8,588 nucleotides of DNA from Xylophilus ampelinus (GTDB lineage: Bacteria; Pseudomonadota; Gammaproteobacteria; Burkholderiales; Burkholderiaceae_C), in contig NZ_CABFMN010000015.1 of assembly GCF_901875635.1 (NCBI RefSeq), forward strand, positions 1 to 8,588, written 5' to 3'. The number at the start of each line of letters is the position of its first letter. Position 1 is the first letter of the stretch. Shown one piece after another: positions 1 through 7,252 of the stretch. The notes under the pieces are model-generated. The model saw only the letters and a program-made list of their open reading frames with translations. It made no database searches and was not told the DNA's origin. The translations under genes and the position numbers were made by a program.

Positions 1-372
1 GTGCCGGTGCCGGCCCCGGCCGCGCCGTCCGACCGGGCCTGTGCCGGCGTGCGGGTCTACATCCAGGCCTTCGGCACCGTCGACCGCGCTGCGGCCGCCG
101 CGCTGCGCGACCCCTGGCGCGCGCTCGGCGCCTCGGTGCCGCCGATCGAGGACGTGCTCGACAGCGCGCGCCGTGCCGGTCGCGCGCCGCCCATTGGGTA
201 CGCCGAGGCCACCGTGCTGCTGCCCGACGAGCGCCTGCGCCCCTGCGCCGAAGCGATGAAGCAGGTGGACGCCGCGGCCCGCTGGCCCGGCCCGTGGCGC
301 ATCCGCCCGCTGCCGGCCAGACTGCGTGCCAGCGCCGGCACGGTTGAGGTCTGGCTGCCGCAGTCGCGCTGA
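1..372 (+). CDS. C-terminal part of an unrecognised protein (5' end outside window)
   Basis: The frame is open from the first base to a TGA at 370-372, giving at least 123 residues. Base 1 happens to begin a GTG, but no upstream sequence is visible, so this is most likely the tail of a longer gene rather than a true start. The visible part is rich in Ala, Arg and Pro and has a compact stretch reading VYIQAFG, then DPWRALGASVPPIEDVLDSARRAGRAPP, split here by position (residues about 19-25 and 37-64), and it ends in a V-E-V-W-L-P segment. It shows no transmembrane segment and no catalytic motif that I recognise. It could be a small C-terminal ligand- or peptide-binding module of a larger protein. 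It runs towards the minus-strand CorA-like gene (convergent, 72-bp gap) and is not part of the downstream operon. I assign no function. Confidence 0.55.
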   Translation: MPVPAPAAPSDRACAGVRVYIQAFGTVDRAAAAALRDPWRALGASVPPIEDVLDSARRAGRAPPIGYAEATVLLPDERLRPCAEAMKQVDAAARWPGPWRIRPLPARLRASAGTVEVWLPQSR

Positions 373-373
373 A

Positions 374-440
374 ATGCTATTGAATTCATAGCTTTCCACG
401 CAGGCACGGTGGGCGCTGCAGCCCGAAATGCCTTGAATCG
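374..440. repeat. Probable Comamonadaceae-type intergenic repeat
   Basis: The gap between the two convergent genes begins with GCTAT (376-380), a 7-base AT-rich loop and ATAGC (388-392), followed by a GC-rich part and then CCTTGAA near 431-437. This arrangement, an AT-rich GCTAT...ATAGC head followed by a short GC-rich body, resembles a very common intergenic repeat I recall from Acidovorax, Polaromonas and Variovorax genomes. That recognition is from memory, and only one copy occurs in the window. Its place between convergent genes would also suit a weak bidirectional terminator, but no T-run follows a strong stem. Confidence 0.45.
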
Positions 441-444
441 ACCT

Positions 445-2127
445 TCAGTCGGAACCGGCCCGCCACACGCGGCCCAGTGCCGCGAACTTGCCGCGCCAGG
501 TCAGGCGCTTGTCGGACAGGGCGTCGATGAAGTCCGACAGCCGCTGCGACTTGATGAGCGTGTAGAAGGTCAGCCAGCTCGTGAAGACGCCCACCACCAT
601 GAACCAGGCCAGCTTGCGCCACAGCGGCGCATCGGCCTCGGCCAGCAGGTTCATCCCCAGGAAGCCGGTGGTGATGGTGCCGATCAGGCCGAAGAGCGTG
701 ACCACCGTGAGGCGGACCACCGTGTTGGCCTGGCGGCGCAGGCTGTCGGCCTCCAGGTAGGTGTTCATGTCGGCGATGCGTTCCTTGACTTCGGCGTAGA
801 GCGCGTCGGTGTCGAGGTGGCGCGCACACAGGTGCGAGAGCGCGCGCACATGCGCCTGCTCCGAGATCTCGTGGAACCAGTAGCGGTGCGTGAAGCGCAG
901 GAAGCGCTCGAAACTCGCGCGGATGGCGCGCTTGAAGCGCTTGACGCTCTGCACGTCCTGGATGTGCAGCCGTTGCAGCGCTTCCACCAGCTGCGCCGAG
1001 AACATCAGCAGCGAGGCCTTCTGGAAATGCGCGATCAGGAACAGCATGAAGTGCTGGTGCCGGAACTGCGCCAGCACACCGCGGTCGCGGCAGCAGAAGA
1101 AGTCGGATTGCGCGTCGCCCACGACGATGAGCGCATGCCCGTTGCACAGGTAGCGCGTGTGGGGCGCGGCGCCGCCCTCGGACCAGAAGCGGTCGTAGCA
1201 GTAGCGCGCCTCGAAGTCGCTCACGTGCTGCTCGGCATAGGGCAGGGCGCCTTCACCCTCGCCGGCGCCTGTGACCAGGCCCAGCCGCACGAAGTCCGCA
1301 CGCGCGAGGCGGCGCGGATCGTCCACGGCCAGGTAGGCCATGACCGGCATGCGGTAGTACTCGATCTGGCGGTAGCGCAGGGCGCCAGGCTCGCCGGAGT
1401 GGTCGGCCACCAGCGGCTGCATCACATGGGCCCAGTGGCTGGCCACGCGCGGTGCGCGGTGCTCGGCCACGTGCGACAGGAAGGCGTCGCGCTGCTGGGC
1501 ATCGGAACACGCCAGCGCCTGGCCTTGCGCATCGAGCCACTCGACGCTGTGCATGCAGTGCAGCGCCGAACCATCGGGGGCCCAGCCGGCCGGGTAGGCG
1601 CGGCCGAAGCGGTAGAGCTGCTCCTGCGCCTGCGGCAGGCTCAGGTCGTCGGCACCGACCTCGACGTTGAGGATCACCACATCGACGTCGTAGAAGAAGT
1701 ACAGGTCGATGTGCACCACCTGCAGCGTCCGCGGTGCGTCGCCCGCGCGGGCGACCACGCGCAGTGCCGCGATGTCGTGGCGGCGGAAGACGCGCATGGG
1801 CGAATCGCCATCGCGGTCGGTCCGGCCCGCCGAGCGCCCCTCGCCATACAGGAAGCGCTGCACGTACGGCAGGAAGCTCACGAACTCGTTGTAGTGGCGC
1901 TCGTGGAAGCGGCTGGCGTCGCCGGTGTATTCGTCGACCACTTCCTGCCAGGGCGAGCTGGCGCCCATGTCGCGCAGCCGCTGCCAGGGCGTGAGTTGCG
2001 CATCGGCCGTTTCGCCCTCGGGCCGCATCAGGCGCACCGGCCACAGCAGCGCCTGGCGCAGGTGGCGGACTGTCGCAGGCGCGTGGGGCGCGGCCATGGG
2101 ATCGGGAGCGATGCGCAGGTCTTCCAT
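445..2127 (-). CDS. CorA-like divalent cation transporter, large N-terminal domain
   Basis: This 560-residue protein has the CorA layout: a long soluble cytoplasmic domain, a helical stretch (about 350-465), then two C-terminal membrane segments (about 470-490 and 504-525). The first ends in the family signature Gly-Met-Asn at residues 491-493 (FLGMNLL), the selectivity motif of CorA Mg2+/Co2+/Ni2+ channels. The C-terminus is basic, as in CorA proteins. At 560 residues it is much longer than E. coli CorA (about 316), so it belongs to a divergent subgroup and its ion cannot be read from sequence. The ATG at 2125-2127 is used; a second in-frame Met at residue 11 is possible, and neither has a clear Shine-Dalgarno. 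It diverges from the ABC/kgu operon and shares its 190-bp upstream region, but nothing links it functionally to sugar acid use. Family is fairly certain, substrate unknown. Confidence 0.85.
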   Translation of the reverse strand: MEDLRIAPDPMAAPHAPATVRHLRQALLWPVRLMRPEGETADAQLTPWQRLRDMGASSPWQEVVDEYTGDASRFHERHYNEFVSFLPYVQRFLYGEGRSAGRTDRDGDSPMRVFRRHDIAALRVVARAGDAPRTLQVVHIDLYFFYDVDVVILNVEVGADDLSLPQAQEQLYRFGRAYPAGWAPDGSALHCMHSVEWLDAQGQALACSDAQQRDAFLSHVAEHRAPRVASHWAHVMQPLVADHSGEPGALRYRQIEYYRMPVMAYLAVDDPRRLARADFVRLGLVTGAGEGEGALPYAEQHVSDFEARYCYDRFWSEGGAAPHTRYLCNGHALIVVGDAQSDFFCCRDRGVLAQFRHQHFMLFLIAHFQKASLLMFSAQLVEALQRLHIQDVQSVKRFKRAIRASFERFLRFTHRYWFHEISEQAHVRALSHLCARHLDTDALYAEVKERIADMNTYLEADSLRRQANTVVRLTVVTLFGLIGTITTGFLGMNLLAEADAPLWRKLAWFMVVGVFTSWLTFYTLIKSQRLSDFIDALSDKRLTWRGKFAALGRVWRAGSD

Positions 2128-2247
2128 GGCCGTGGTGTCGGAGTGGATGTGTGACGGTGCGCGGCAGTGTAGGACTGCGGCTGCATGCCCGATGCACGTG
2201 CCGAGGCGATGGGGGAATGCTGGACGACAGGCTAGGTAAAACCCTGA

Positions 2248-2277
2248 TCGACGTGCCTGAAACCGGTTTCATAGAAT
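2248..2277 (+). promoter_or_regulatory. Probable sigma-70 promoter of the ABC/kgu operon
   Basis: A -10-like TAGAAT (2272-2277, five of six consensus bases) lies 18 bp downstream of a -35-like TCGACG (2248-2253, four of six). The whole spacer is largely filled by the perfect palindrome at 2258-2271. Transcription would start near 2284, giving a leader of about 34 bases before the GTG at 2318. The -35 match is weak, which is common in GC-rich genomes. The call rests mainly on the coincidence of hexamers, operator and the divergent gene layout. Confidence 0.55.
2258..2271. promoter_or_regulatory. PtxS-type (LacI-family) operator
   Basis: TGAAACCGGTTTCA is a perfect 14-bp inverted repeat with the central CG step typical of LacI-family operators. 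The same sequence is established as the binding site of PtxS, the 2-ketogluconate-responsive repressor of kgu genes in Pseudomonas putida and P. aeruginosa. It sits between the putative -35 and -10 elements of the operon, so bound repressor should block RNA polymerase. The downstream kguE-kguK-kguD genes independently point to the same regulon. That a PtxS orthologue exists in this organism is inferred; its gene is not in this window. Confidence 0.8.
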
Positions 2278-2317
2278 CGCGCCATCGGAGACAAACGCGC
2301 CACAGGCGCTTGCTTCA

Positions 2318-2989
2318 GTGAACTACCAGTTCCAATTCGAGGCCGTGTTCGCGGCCTGGCCATTGCTGCTCAAGGGCACGTGGATCACCATCCAGCTGTC
2401 GCTTACCGCCACCCTCATCGGGCTGGCGGTGGCGGTGCTGTGCGCCTGGGGCAAGACCTCGGGGCCGGGCTGGTTGCGCTTCATCGTGAATGCGTACATC
2501 GAGGTGATCCGCAACACGCCCTTCCTGGTGCAGCTGTTCTTTTTCTTCTTCGCGCTGCCGGCGATCGGCCTGCGCTGGTCGCCGTACACGGCCGCGCTCA
2601 CGGCCATGGTGGTGAACCTGGGTGCCTACGCCACCGAGATCATCCGCGCCGGCATCGAGTCCATCCCCAAGGGCCAGATCGAGGCGGGCCGCGCGCTCAA
2701 CCTCAAGGGCCACGAGATCTTCCGCTTCGTCATCATCAAGCCGGCGCTCAAGGCCATCTACCCGGCGCTCACCAGCCAGTTCATCCTGCTGATGCTGAGC
2801 TCGGCCGTGGTGTCGGTCATCTCGGCCGACGACCTGACCTCGGTGGCGGCCAACCTGCAGTCGCAGACCTTCCGCAGCTTCGAGATCTACATCGTCGTGG
2901 CGGGCATCTACCTGGCGCTGGCACTGGCCTTCTCGGGCCTGTTCAGGCTGATCTACCAGCGCCTGCTGAACTATCCGGACCGCCGGTAA
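2318..2989 (+). CDS. ABC transporter permease, polar amino acid (HisM/GlnP) type; probable sugar-acid importer subunit
   Basis: This 223-residue inner-membrane protein is one of two permeases of a PAAT-type importer. About five hydrophobic segments can be seen (roughly 13-43, 60-85, 90-108, 150-172 and 188-212). The cytoplasmic EAA loop that docks on the ATPase starts at E122-A-G, with Gly131 and Pro142 in the expected positions, and N66-T-P is the typical NTP motif of this family. The length is normal. The start is GTG at 2318; the resulting N-terminus (MNYQFQFEAVF) is family-typical, but no Shine-Dalgarno lies close by (a GGAG at 2287-2290 is too far), so initiation may be weak. It is the first gene behind the PtxS-type operator and ends 18 bp before the second permease. 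The sequence alone says amino acid permease; the 2-ketogluconate role is inferred from operator and neighbours. Confidence 0.9.
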   Translation: MNYQFQFEAVFAAWPLLLKGTWITIQLSLTATLIGLAVAVLCAWGKTSGPGWLRFIVNAYIEVIRNTPFLVQLFFFFFALPAIGLRWSPYTAALTAMVVNLGAYATEIIRAGIESIPKGQIEAGRALNLKGHEIFRFVIIKPALKAIYPALTSQFILLMLSSAVVSVISADDLTSVAANLQSQTFRSFEIYIVVAGIYLALALAFSGLFRLIYQRLLNYPDRR

Positions 2990-3007
2990 AGACCGAGGGA
3001 CACCACC

Positions 3008-3661
3008 ATGCGCACCTTCGGCTTTCCCGAATTCCTCTTCATCCTCGAGGCCGCCAAGTGGACCCTGGCGCTCTCGGCCATCGCCTTCGTGGGCGGCGCC
3101 GTCCTCGGCCTGGTGATCGCGCTGATGCGCGTGTCCGACAACGCCGTGGCGCGCGGCGTGTCGCGCACCTTCATCCAGATCTTCCAGGGCACGCCGCTGC
3201 TCCTGCAGCTGTTCCTCATCTTCTTCGGCGCGCCGGTGCTGGGCCTGGACATCAACCCCTGGGTCGCAGCCGGCGTGGCGCTGGTGCTCAACAGCGCGGC
3301 CTTCCTGGCCGAGATCTGGCGCGGCTGCATCGAAGCCATCCCGCGTGGCCAGTGGGAGGCCGCCGAGGCGCTCAATCTCGGCTATGTCGACCGCATGCGC
3401 GACGTGGTGCTGCCGCAGGCCTTCAAGATCGCGCTGCCGCCCACCGTCGGCTACCTGGTGCAGATCATCAAGGGCACCTCGCTGGCGGCCATCATCGGCT
3501 TCACCGAGGTCACGCGCGCCGGCCAGATCATCAACAACGCGACCTTCCAGCCGCTGCCCGTGTTCACCACCGTGGCCGCCATCTATTTCGTCATCTGCTG
3601 GCCGCTGTCGCTGCTGGCCGCGCGCATGGAGCGCAGGCGCGCCCGTGCGCTGGCGCGCTGA
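3008..3661 (+). CDS. ABC transporter permease, polar amino acid type, second subunit
   Basis: This 217-residue permease is the probable heterodimer partner of the preceding gene product. It has hydrophobic segments at about 13-40, 58-80, 85-103, 148-166 and 183-206. The EAA loop is a near-perfect match: E117-A-A, Gly125 and Pro136 (VVLPQAF). A GTP at 61-63 stands where the family often has NTP. The C-terminus is strongly basic (MERRRARALAR), consistent with a cytoplasmic tail. The ATG at 3008 is preceded by GAGG at 2995-2998, a well-spaced ribosome binding site, and the 18-bp gap from the upstream gene supports co-transcription. The pair of different permeases, rather than one duplicated subunit, matches the HisQ/HisM and GltJ/GltK arrangement. 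Ligand specificity cannot be read from it. Confidence 0.9.
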   Translation: MRTFGFPEFLFILEAAKWTLALSAIAFVGGAVLGLVIALMRVSDNAVARGVSRTFIQIFQGTPLLLQLFLIFFGAPVLGLDINPWVAAGVALVLNSAAFLAEIWRGCIEAIPRGQWEAAEALNLGYVDRMRDVVLPQAFKIALPPTVGYLVQIIKGTSLAAIIGFTEVTRAGQIINNATFQPLPVFTTVAAIYFVICWPLSLLAARMERRRARALAR

Positions 3662-3704
3662 ATCCCCGCTTTCCGTTTTTTCTTCTTTGTCCCGTCCTCA
3701 ATCC

Positions 3705-3710
3705 AAGGAG
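3705..3710 (+). promoter_or_regulatory. Strong Shine-Dalgarno fixing the binding-protein start
   Basis: AAGGAG lies six bases before the ATG at 3717. It is the strongest ribosome binding site in the operon, as expected for a periplasmic binding protein needed in excess over its membrane partners. It rules out the longer in-frame extension upstream, which overlaps the second permease gene in another frame. Confidence 0.85.
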
Positions 3711-3716
3711 ACCCGC

Positions 3717-4505
3717 ATGAACACCTCCCGCCGCGCCACCCTGGCCCTCGTTTTGGCCGCCTGCGCCACCGCCTTCGCACCGCTCGCCTCGGCCCAATCG
3801 GTCGCCGACATCAAGAAGAAGGGCGAGATCACCATCGGCATGCTGGTCGACTTCCCGCCCTACGGCACGACCAACGCGCAGAACCAGCCCGACGGCTACG
3901 ACGCCGACGTGGCCAAGCTGCTGGCCAAGGAGTGGGGCGTGAAGGCCAATATCGTCCCCGTGACGGGCCCCAACCGCATCCCCTTCCTGCTGACCAACAA
4001 GGTCGACCTGCTGGTCGCCTCGCTGGCCGTGACGCCCGAGCGTGCCAAGCAGGTGCAGTTCTCGCAGCCCTATGCGGCGGCGACCATCGTGCTCTACGGC
4101 AAGAAGGGCGCCAACATCAAGAGCGCGGCCGACCTCAAGGGCGTGCGCGTGGGCGTCGCCCGTGCGTCGACCCAGGACGTGGCCGTGACCAAGGCGGCGC
4201 CCGAAGGCACCGAGATCCGCCGCTTCGACGACGACGCCTCGGCCATGCAGGCACTGATCTCCGGCCAGGTCGACGCCATCGGCTGCTCGGTCACCGTGGC
4301 CGCCCAGATCGCGCAGCGCGTGCCCGCCGACACCTTCGAGAACAAGTTCACCCTCGTGCAGCAGGCCATGGGCATCGCCATGCGCCCCGGCCAGGACGAC
4401 CTGCTCAAGAACGTGAACGACTTCATCGCCAAGAACACCGCCAATGGCGAGCTGAACAAGCTCTACCAGAAGTGGCTCAAGAGCGATTTCCCGAAGTTCC
4501 AGTAA
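3717..4505 (+). CDS. Periplasmic solute-binding protein, family 3; candidate 2-ketogluconate receptor
   Basis: This 262-residue protein begins with a classic signal peptide: basic MNTSRR, a hydrophobic core, then ASA|QS with predicted cleavage after residue 26. The mature part has the family-3 pattern: a first strand EITIGMLVDFPPYG, the signature GYDADVAKLLAKEWG at 60-74, and ASLAVTPERAKQVQFSQPY at 101-119. Arg109 in the latter is at the position that binds the ligand carboxylate in HisJ/GlnH-type proteins, with Ser102 and Thr106 near it. By hand alignment, the aspartate that normally binds the alpha-amino group (five residues after the D of the L-D-A motif) is Ser191 here (D186-AIGC-S191). 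A carboxylate-bearing ligand without an alpha-amino group would fit, and 2-ketogluconate is my inference from context. The length is normal. A long hairpin follows the stop codon. Confidence 0.88.
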   Translation: MNTSRRATLALVLAACATAFAPLASAQSVADIKKKGEITIGMLVDFPPYGTTNAQNQPDGYDADVAKLLAKEWGVKANIVPVTGPNRIPFLLTNKVDLLVASLAVTPERAKQVQFSQPYAAATIVLYGKKGANIKSAADLKGVRVGVARASTQDVAVTKAAPEGTEIRRFDDDASAMQALISGQVDAIGCSVTVAAQIAQRVPADTFENKFTLVQQAMGIAMRPGQDDLLKNVNDFIAKNTANGELNKLYQKWLKSDFPKFQ

Positions 4506-4523
4506 ATCGGGGCTGACACCCGT

Positions 4524-4624
4524 ACGCGAAGGGCGCGAAGGTTTCGCGAAGTACGCGAAAGAGAAATCAAAAGTCTTTCGGCTGTTCTTTCGCGACCTTC
4601 GCGTGACCTTTGCGTCCTTCGCGT
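4524..4624. repeat. Long imperfect inverted repeat with 10-bp internal periodicity
   Basis: Two 40-base arms (4524-4563 and 4585-4624) are inverted copies agreeing at 33 of 40 positions by my count, separated by a 21-base AT-richer loop. Each arm is itself four tandem units of about 10 bp built around CGCGAAG (on the other arm CTTCGCG). It fills most of the 160-bp gap between the binding-protein and ATPase genes. In RNA it would form a very stable hairpin just after the binding-protein stop. By analogy with the REP element in malE-malF it could stabilise the upstream message and lower expression of the ATPase gene; no T-run follows, so a full terminator is less likely. CGCGAAG-rich repeats of this kind occur in other betaproteobacteria as I recall. 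Confidence 0.8.
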
Positions 4625-4665
4625 ATGGAGGCCCGCTTTCCTCATGACCCACCCCTGACCCATCC

Positions 4666-5412
<747 letters not shown>

Positions 5413-5441
5413 TGCGAACGCAGGCCCGAACCACCCCGGCC

Positions 5442-5497
5442 GTTCGGGCTGAGCTTGCCGAAGCCGCGGCGCCGCGCTTCGACAGGCTCAGCGTGGG
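5442..5497. repeat. Palindromic intergenic repeat, copy 1
   Basis: GCTGAGCTTGCCGAAGC (5448-5464) and GCTTCGACAGGCTCAGC (5476-5492) form inverted arms agreeing at 15 of 17 positions around an 11-base GC-rich loop. The left side extends as GTTCGG. A second copy of the same element lies at 7253-7312. The family is one I recall as a dispersed intergenic repeat in many GC-rich Proteobacteria. It sits in the 123-bp gap between the ATPase gene and kguE. Confidence 0.85.
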
Positions 5498-5535
5498 CGG
5501 GCGGGGGCCATCCGCATGCCGGACGTAGACACGCC

Positions 5536-6285
5536 ATGTTCTCGTTGTTGATTTCCCTCTCCTCCTTCGGCGCTGCCGAGGTCGGCCGCCACGGCCAGCG
5601 ATGGTGCACCGACCTGGCCGCCGAGGCCGGCGCCGACGGCGTCGAGGTGCGCGGCGAGATGCTGCGCGACCCCGCGACGGAACTGGCCGAGCTGCGCGGG
5701 CGCGCCGCCGTGTATTCCAGCCCCGACGGCCTGTTCCGCGCCGACGGCGCGTTCGACGTCGACGCGCTGGCCGAGGGGCTGCGCCGCGCGGAGTTGCTGC
5801 AGGCACCGCGGCTGAAGATGGCCATCGGCGGCTTCGACGCCGCGCGCTCGCGCGCCGGCCTCGACGCGCTGCGCGCGCGCCTCGGGGGGCAGGGCGTCGA
5901 ACTCGTCATCGAGAACGACCAGACCGACAGCGCCGGCACGCTCGGCGCGCTGCAGCGATTCTTCGCCGCACAGCGCGAAGCGGGCCTCGATCTGGGCATG
6001 ACCTTCGACATGGGCAACTGGCACTGGCTCGGCGAATGCCCGCTGGAGGCGGCGCGCACCTTCGCGCGGCAGGTGCGCTACGTGCACTGCAAGGGTGTGC
6101 AGCGGCGGCCCGACAAGTGGGTGGCGGTGCCTCTGGCCGAGTCCTCCGCGCCCTGGCGCGCCGTGCTGCGCGCCCTGCCGGCCGATGTGCCGCACGCCAT
6201 CGAATACCCGCTGGTGGGTGACGACCTGGTGGCCGTCACGCGCGCCGAGCTGAACGCCATCCGCGCCGCACGGAGCCTCGCATGA
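5536..6285 (+). CDS. kguE: TIM-barrel sugar (phosphate) isomerase/epimerase, KguE-like
   Basis: This 249-residue protein belongs to the xylose-isomerase-like / AP endonuclease 2 superfamily. Candidate metal ligands appear in the expected order on successive barrel strands: Glu126 (VIENDQ), Asp158 (TFDMGNW), His184 (YVHCKG) and Glu223 (AIEYPL), with Glu37 (GVEVRGEM) near the first strands. No signal peptide, so it is cytoplasmic. The ATG at 5536 gives the family-like N-terminus MFSLLISLSSFG; the frame stays open upstream only because it crosses the palindromic repeat. It overlaps the kinase gene by four bases (ATGA), implying translational coupling. In Pseudomonas the matching gene kguE opens the kguE-kguK-kguT-kguD set and is annotated as an epimerase, although its reaction is not established. 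The superfamily is certain; the kguE name rests on order and operator. Confidence 0.82.
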   Translation: MFSLLISLSSFGAAEVGRHGQRWCTDLAAEAGADGVEVRGEMLRDPATELAELRGRAAVYSSPDGLFRADGAFDVDALAEGLRRAELLQAPRLKMAIGGFDAARSRAGLDALRARLGGQGVELVIENDQTDSAGTLGALQRFFAAQREAGLDLGMTFDMGNWHWLGECPLEAARTFARQVRYVHCKGVQRRPDKWVAVPLAESSAPWRAVLRALPADVPHAIEYPLVGDDLVAVTRAELNAIRAARSLA

Positions 6286-7235
6286 CCGAGCCGACTGCCT
6301 TCGACGTCGCCACCTTCGGCGAAGCCATGCTGCTGCTGGTGGCGGCCGAGCCCGGCCCGATCGAGCACGCGACGATGTTCCACAAGCGCACCGCCGGCGC
6401 CGAGACCAACGTCGCCATCGGCCTTGCGCGGCTGGGCCTGAAGGTGGGCTGGGCCAGCCGCCTGGGCACCGACTCGATGGGCCGCGCGCTGTTGGCGACG
6501 ATGCAGGCCGAGGGCATCGACTGTTCGCACGTGATCTGCGATGCGGCGCAGAAGACCGGCTTCCAGTTCAAGGGCCGTGTCACCGACGGCAGCGACCCGC
6601 CGGTCGAATACCACCGCAAGGGCTCGGCCGCGAGCCACATGCGGCCCGAGGACATCGACGAACCCTGGCTGCGCTCGGCGCGCCACCTGCACGCCACGGG
6701 CGTGTTCGCCGCCGTGTCCGACACCACCCTGCCGACGGCGATCCGCACGCTGGAGATCGCGCGCGCCGCGGGCCGCACCATCTCGTTCGATCCCAATCTG
6801 CGGCCCACGCTCTGGGCGTCGCCCGAGCGCATGCGCACCTGCATCAACGACCTGGCGGCCCGCGCCGACTGGGTGCTGCCCGGCATGGAGGAGGGCACCT
6901 TCCTCACCGGCGAGACCACGCCGGAGGGCGTGGCGCGCTTCTACCGCGAGCGCGGCGCGAAGCTGGTGGTCGTCAAGCTCGGACCGGCCGGCGCCTACTA
7001 CGACAGCGACGCGGCGGGCATGGGACGTGTCGCCGGTTTTCCGGTCACGGAAGTGATCGACACCGTGGGCGCGGGCGATGGCTTCGCGGCCGGGGTGGTC
7101 AGCGCCATGCTCGAAGGCCTCTCGGTGCCCGAGGCCGTGCGCCGCGGCGCCTGGATCGGCGCCCGTGCCGTGCAGGTGCTGGGCGACACCGAGGGGTTGC
7201 CCACGCGGGCGGAGCTCGAAGCCGCCGGCCTGTGA
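6282..7235 (+). CDS. kguK: PfkB-family 2-ketogluconate kinase (KguK); alternatively KDG kinase
   Basis: This 317-residue ribokinase-fold enzyme has the PfkB end motif DTVGAGDGFAAG at 260-271, with Asp266 as catalytic base and the GAGD anion hole. The substrate side resembles ketogluconate and 2-keto-3-deoxygluconate kinases: TAGAETNVA at 38-46, EYHRKGSAAS at 108-117 region and FDPNLRPTLW at 169-178. In the proposed pathway it turns 2-ketogluconate into 2-keto-6-phosphogluconate with ATP in the cytoplasm. Sequence alone would also permit 2-keto-3-deoxygluconate as substrate (KdgK). The PtxS-type operator and the flanking kguE and kguD genes favour KguK. The start at 6282 overlaps the kguE stop by four bases. 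The length is normal and the end is followed by a 196-bp gap holding a repeat. Confidence 0.85.
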   Translation: MTEPTAFDVATFGEAMLLLVAAEPGPIEHATMFHKRTAGAETNVAIGLARLGLKVGWASRLGTDSMGRALLATMQAEGIDCSHVICDAAQKTGFQFKGRVTDGSDPPVEYHRKGSAASHMRPEDIDEPWLRSARHLHATGVFAAVSDTTLPTAIRTLEIARAAGRTISFDPNLRPTLWASPERMRTCINDLAARADWVLPGMEEGTFLTGETTPEGVARFYRERGAKLVVVKLGPAGAYYDSDAAGMGRVAGFPVTEVIDTVGAGDGFAAGVVSAMLEGLSVPEAVRRGAWIGARAVQVLGDTEGLPTRAELEAAGL

Positions 7236-7252
7236 CCACAATCGCCCATCCA

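Noticed and set aside
409..2154. Long plus-strand open frame opposite the CorA-like gene
   Set aside because: It is an antisense shadow caused by GC-rich codon bias; its product is low-complexity Arg/Val/His-rich sequence without motifs, whereas the minus strand encodes a clear membrane protein with a GMN motif.
3345..3716. N-terminal extension of the binding protein back into the second permease gene
   Set aside because: The ATG at 3717 has a strong AAGGAG six bases upstream and is followed by a complete signal peptide; the extension would bury that signal inside the protein.
3661..3716. T-rich tract with six T at 3676-3681 as a terminator before the binding-protein gene
   Set aside because: No stable stem directly precedes the tract, and the next gene has a strong ribosome site within 55 bp, so co-transcription is more likely.
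2380..3720. 446-codon plus-strand frame overlapping both permease genes
   Set aside because: It is a +2 frame shadow rich in His, Arg, Gly and Pro; both permeases are intact in their own frames with EAA loops and membrane segments.
4524..4624. CRISPR array
   Set aside because: The 10-bp units are too short and contiguous, with no spacers; the structure is an inverted repeat.
5455..5535. Upstream TTG start for the kguE product adding 27 residues
   Set aside because: These codons lie in the palindromic repeat and its flank; the ATG at 5536 gives the family-like first beta strand.
6282..7235. Reading the cluster as D-glucosaminate or 2-keto-3-deoxygluconate catabolism
   Set aside because: An amino-acid-type ABC importer with a KDG-like kinase also fits this, but no ammonia-lyase, dehydratase or aldolase is present, and the PtxS palindrome with kguE and kguD order fits 2-ketogluconate better. 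Kept as the main alternative.
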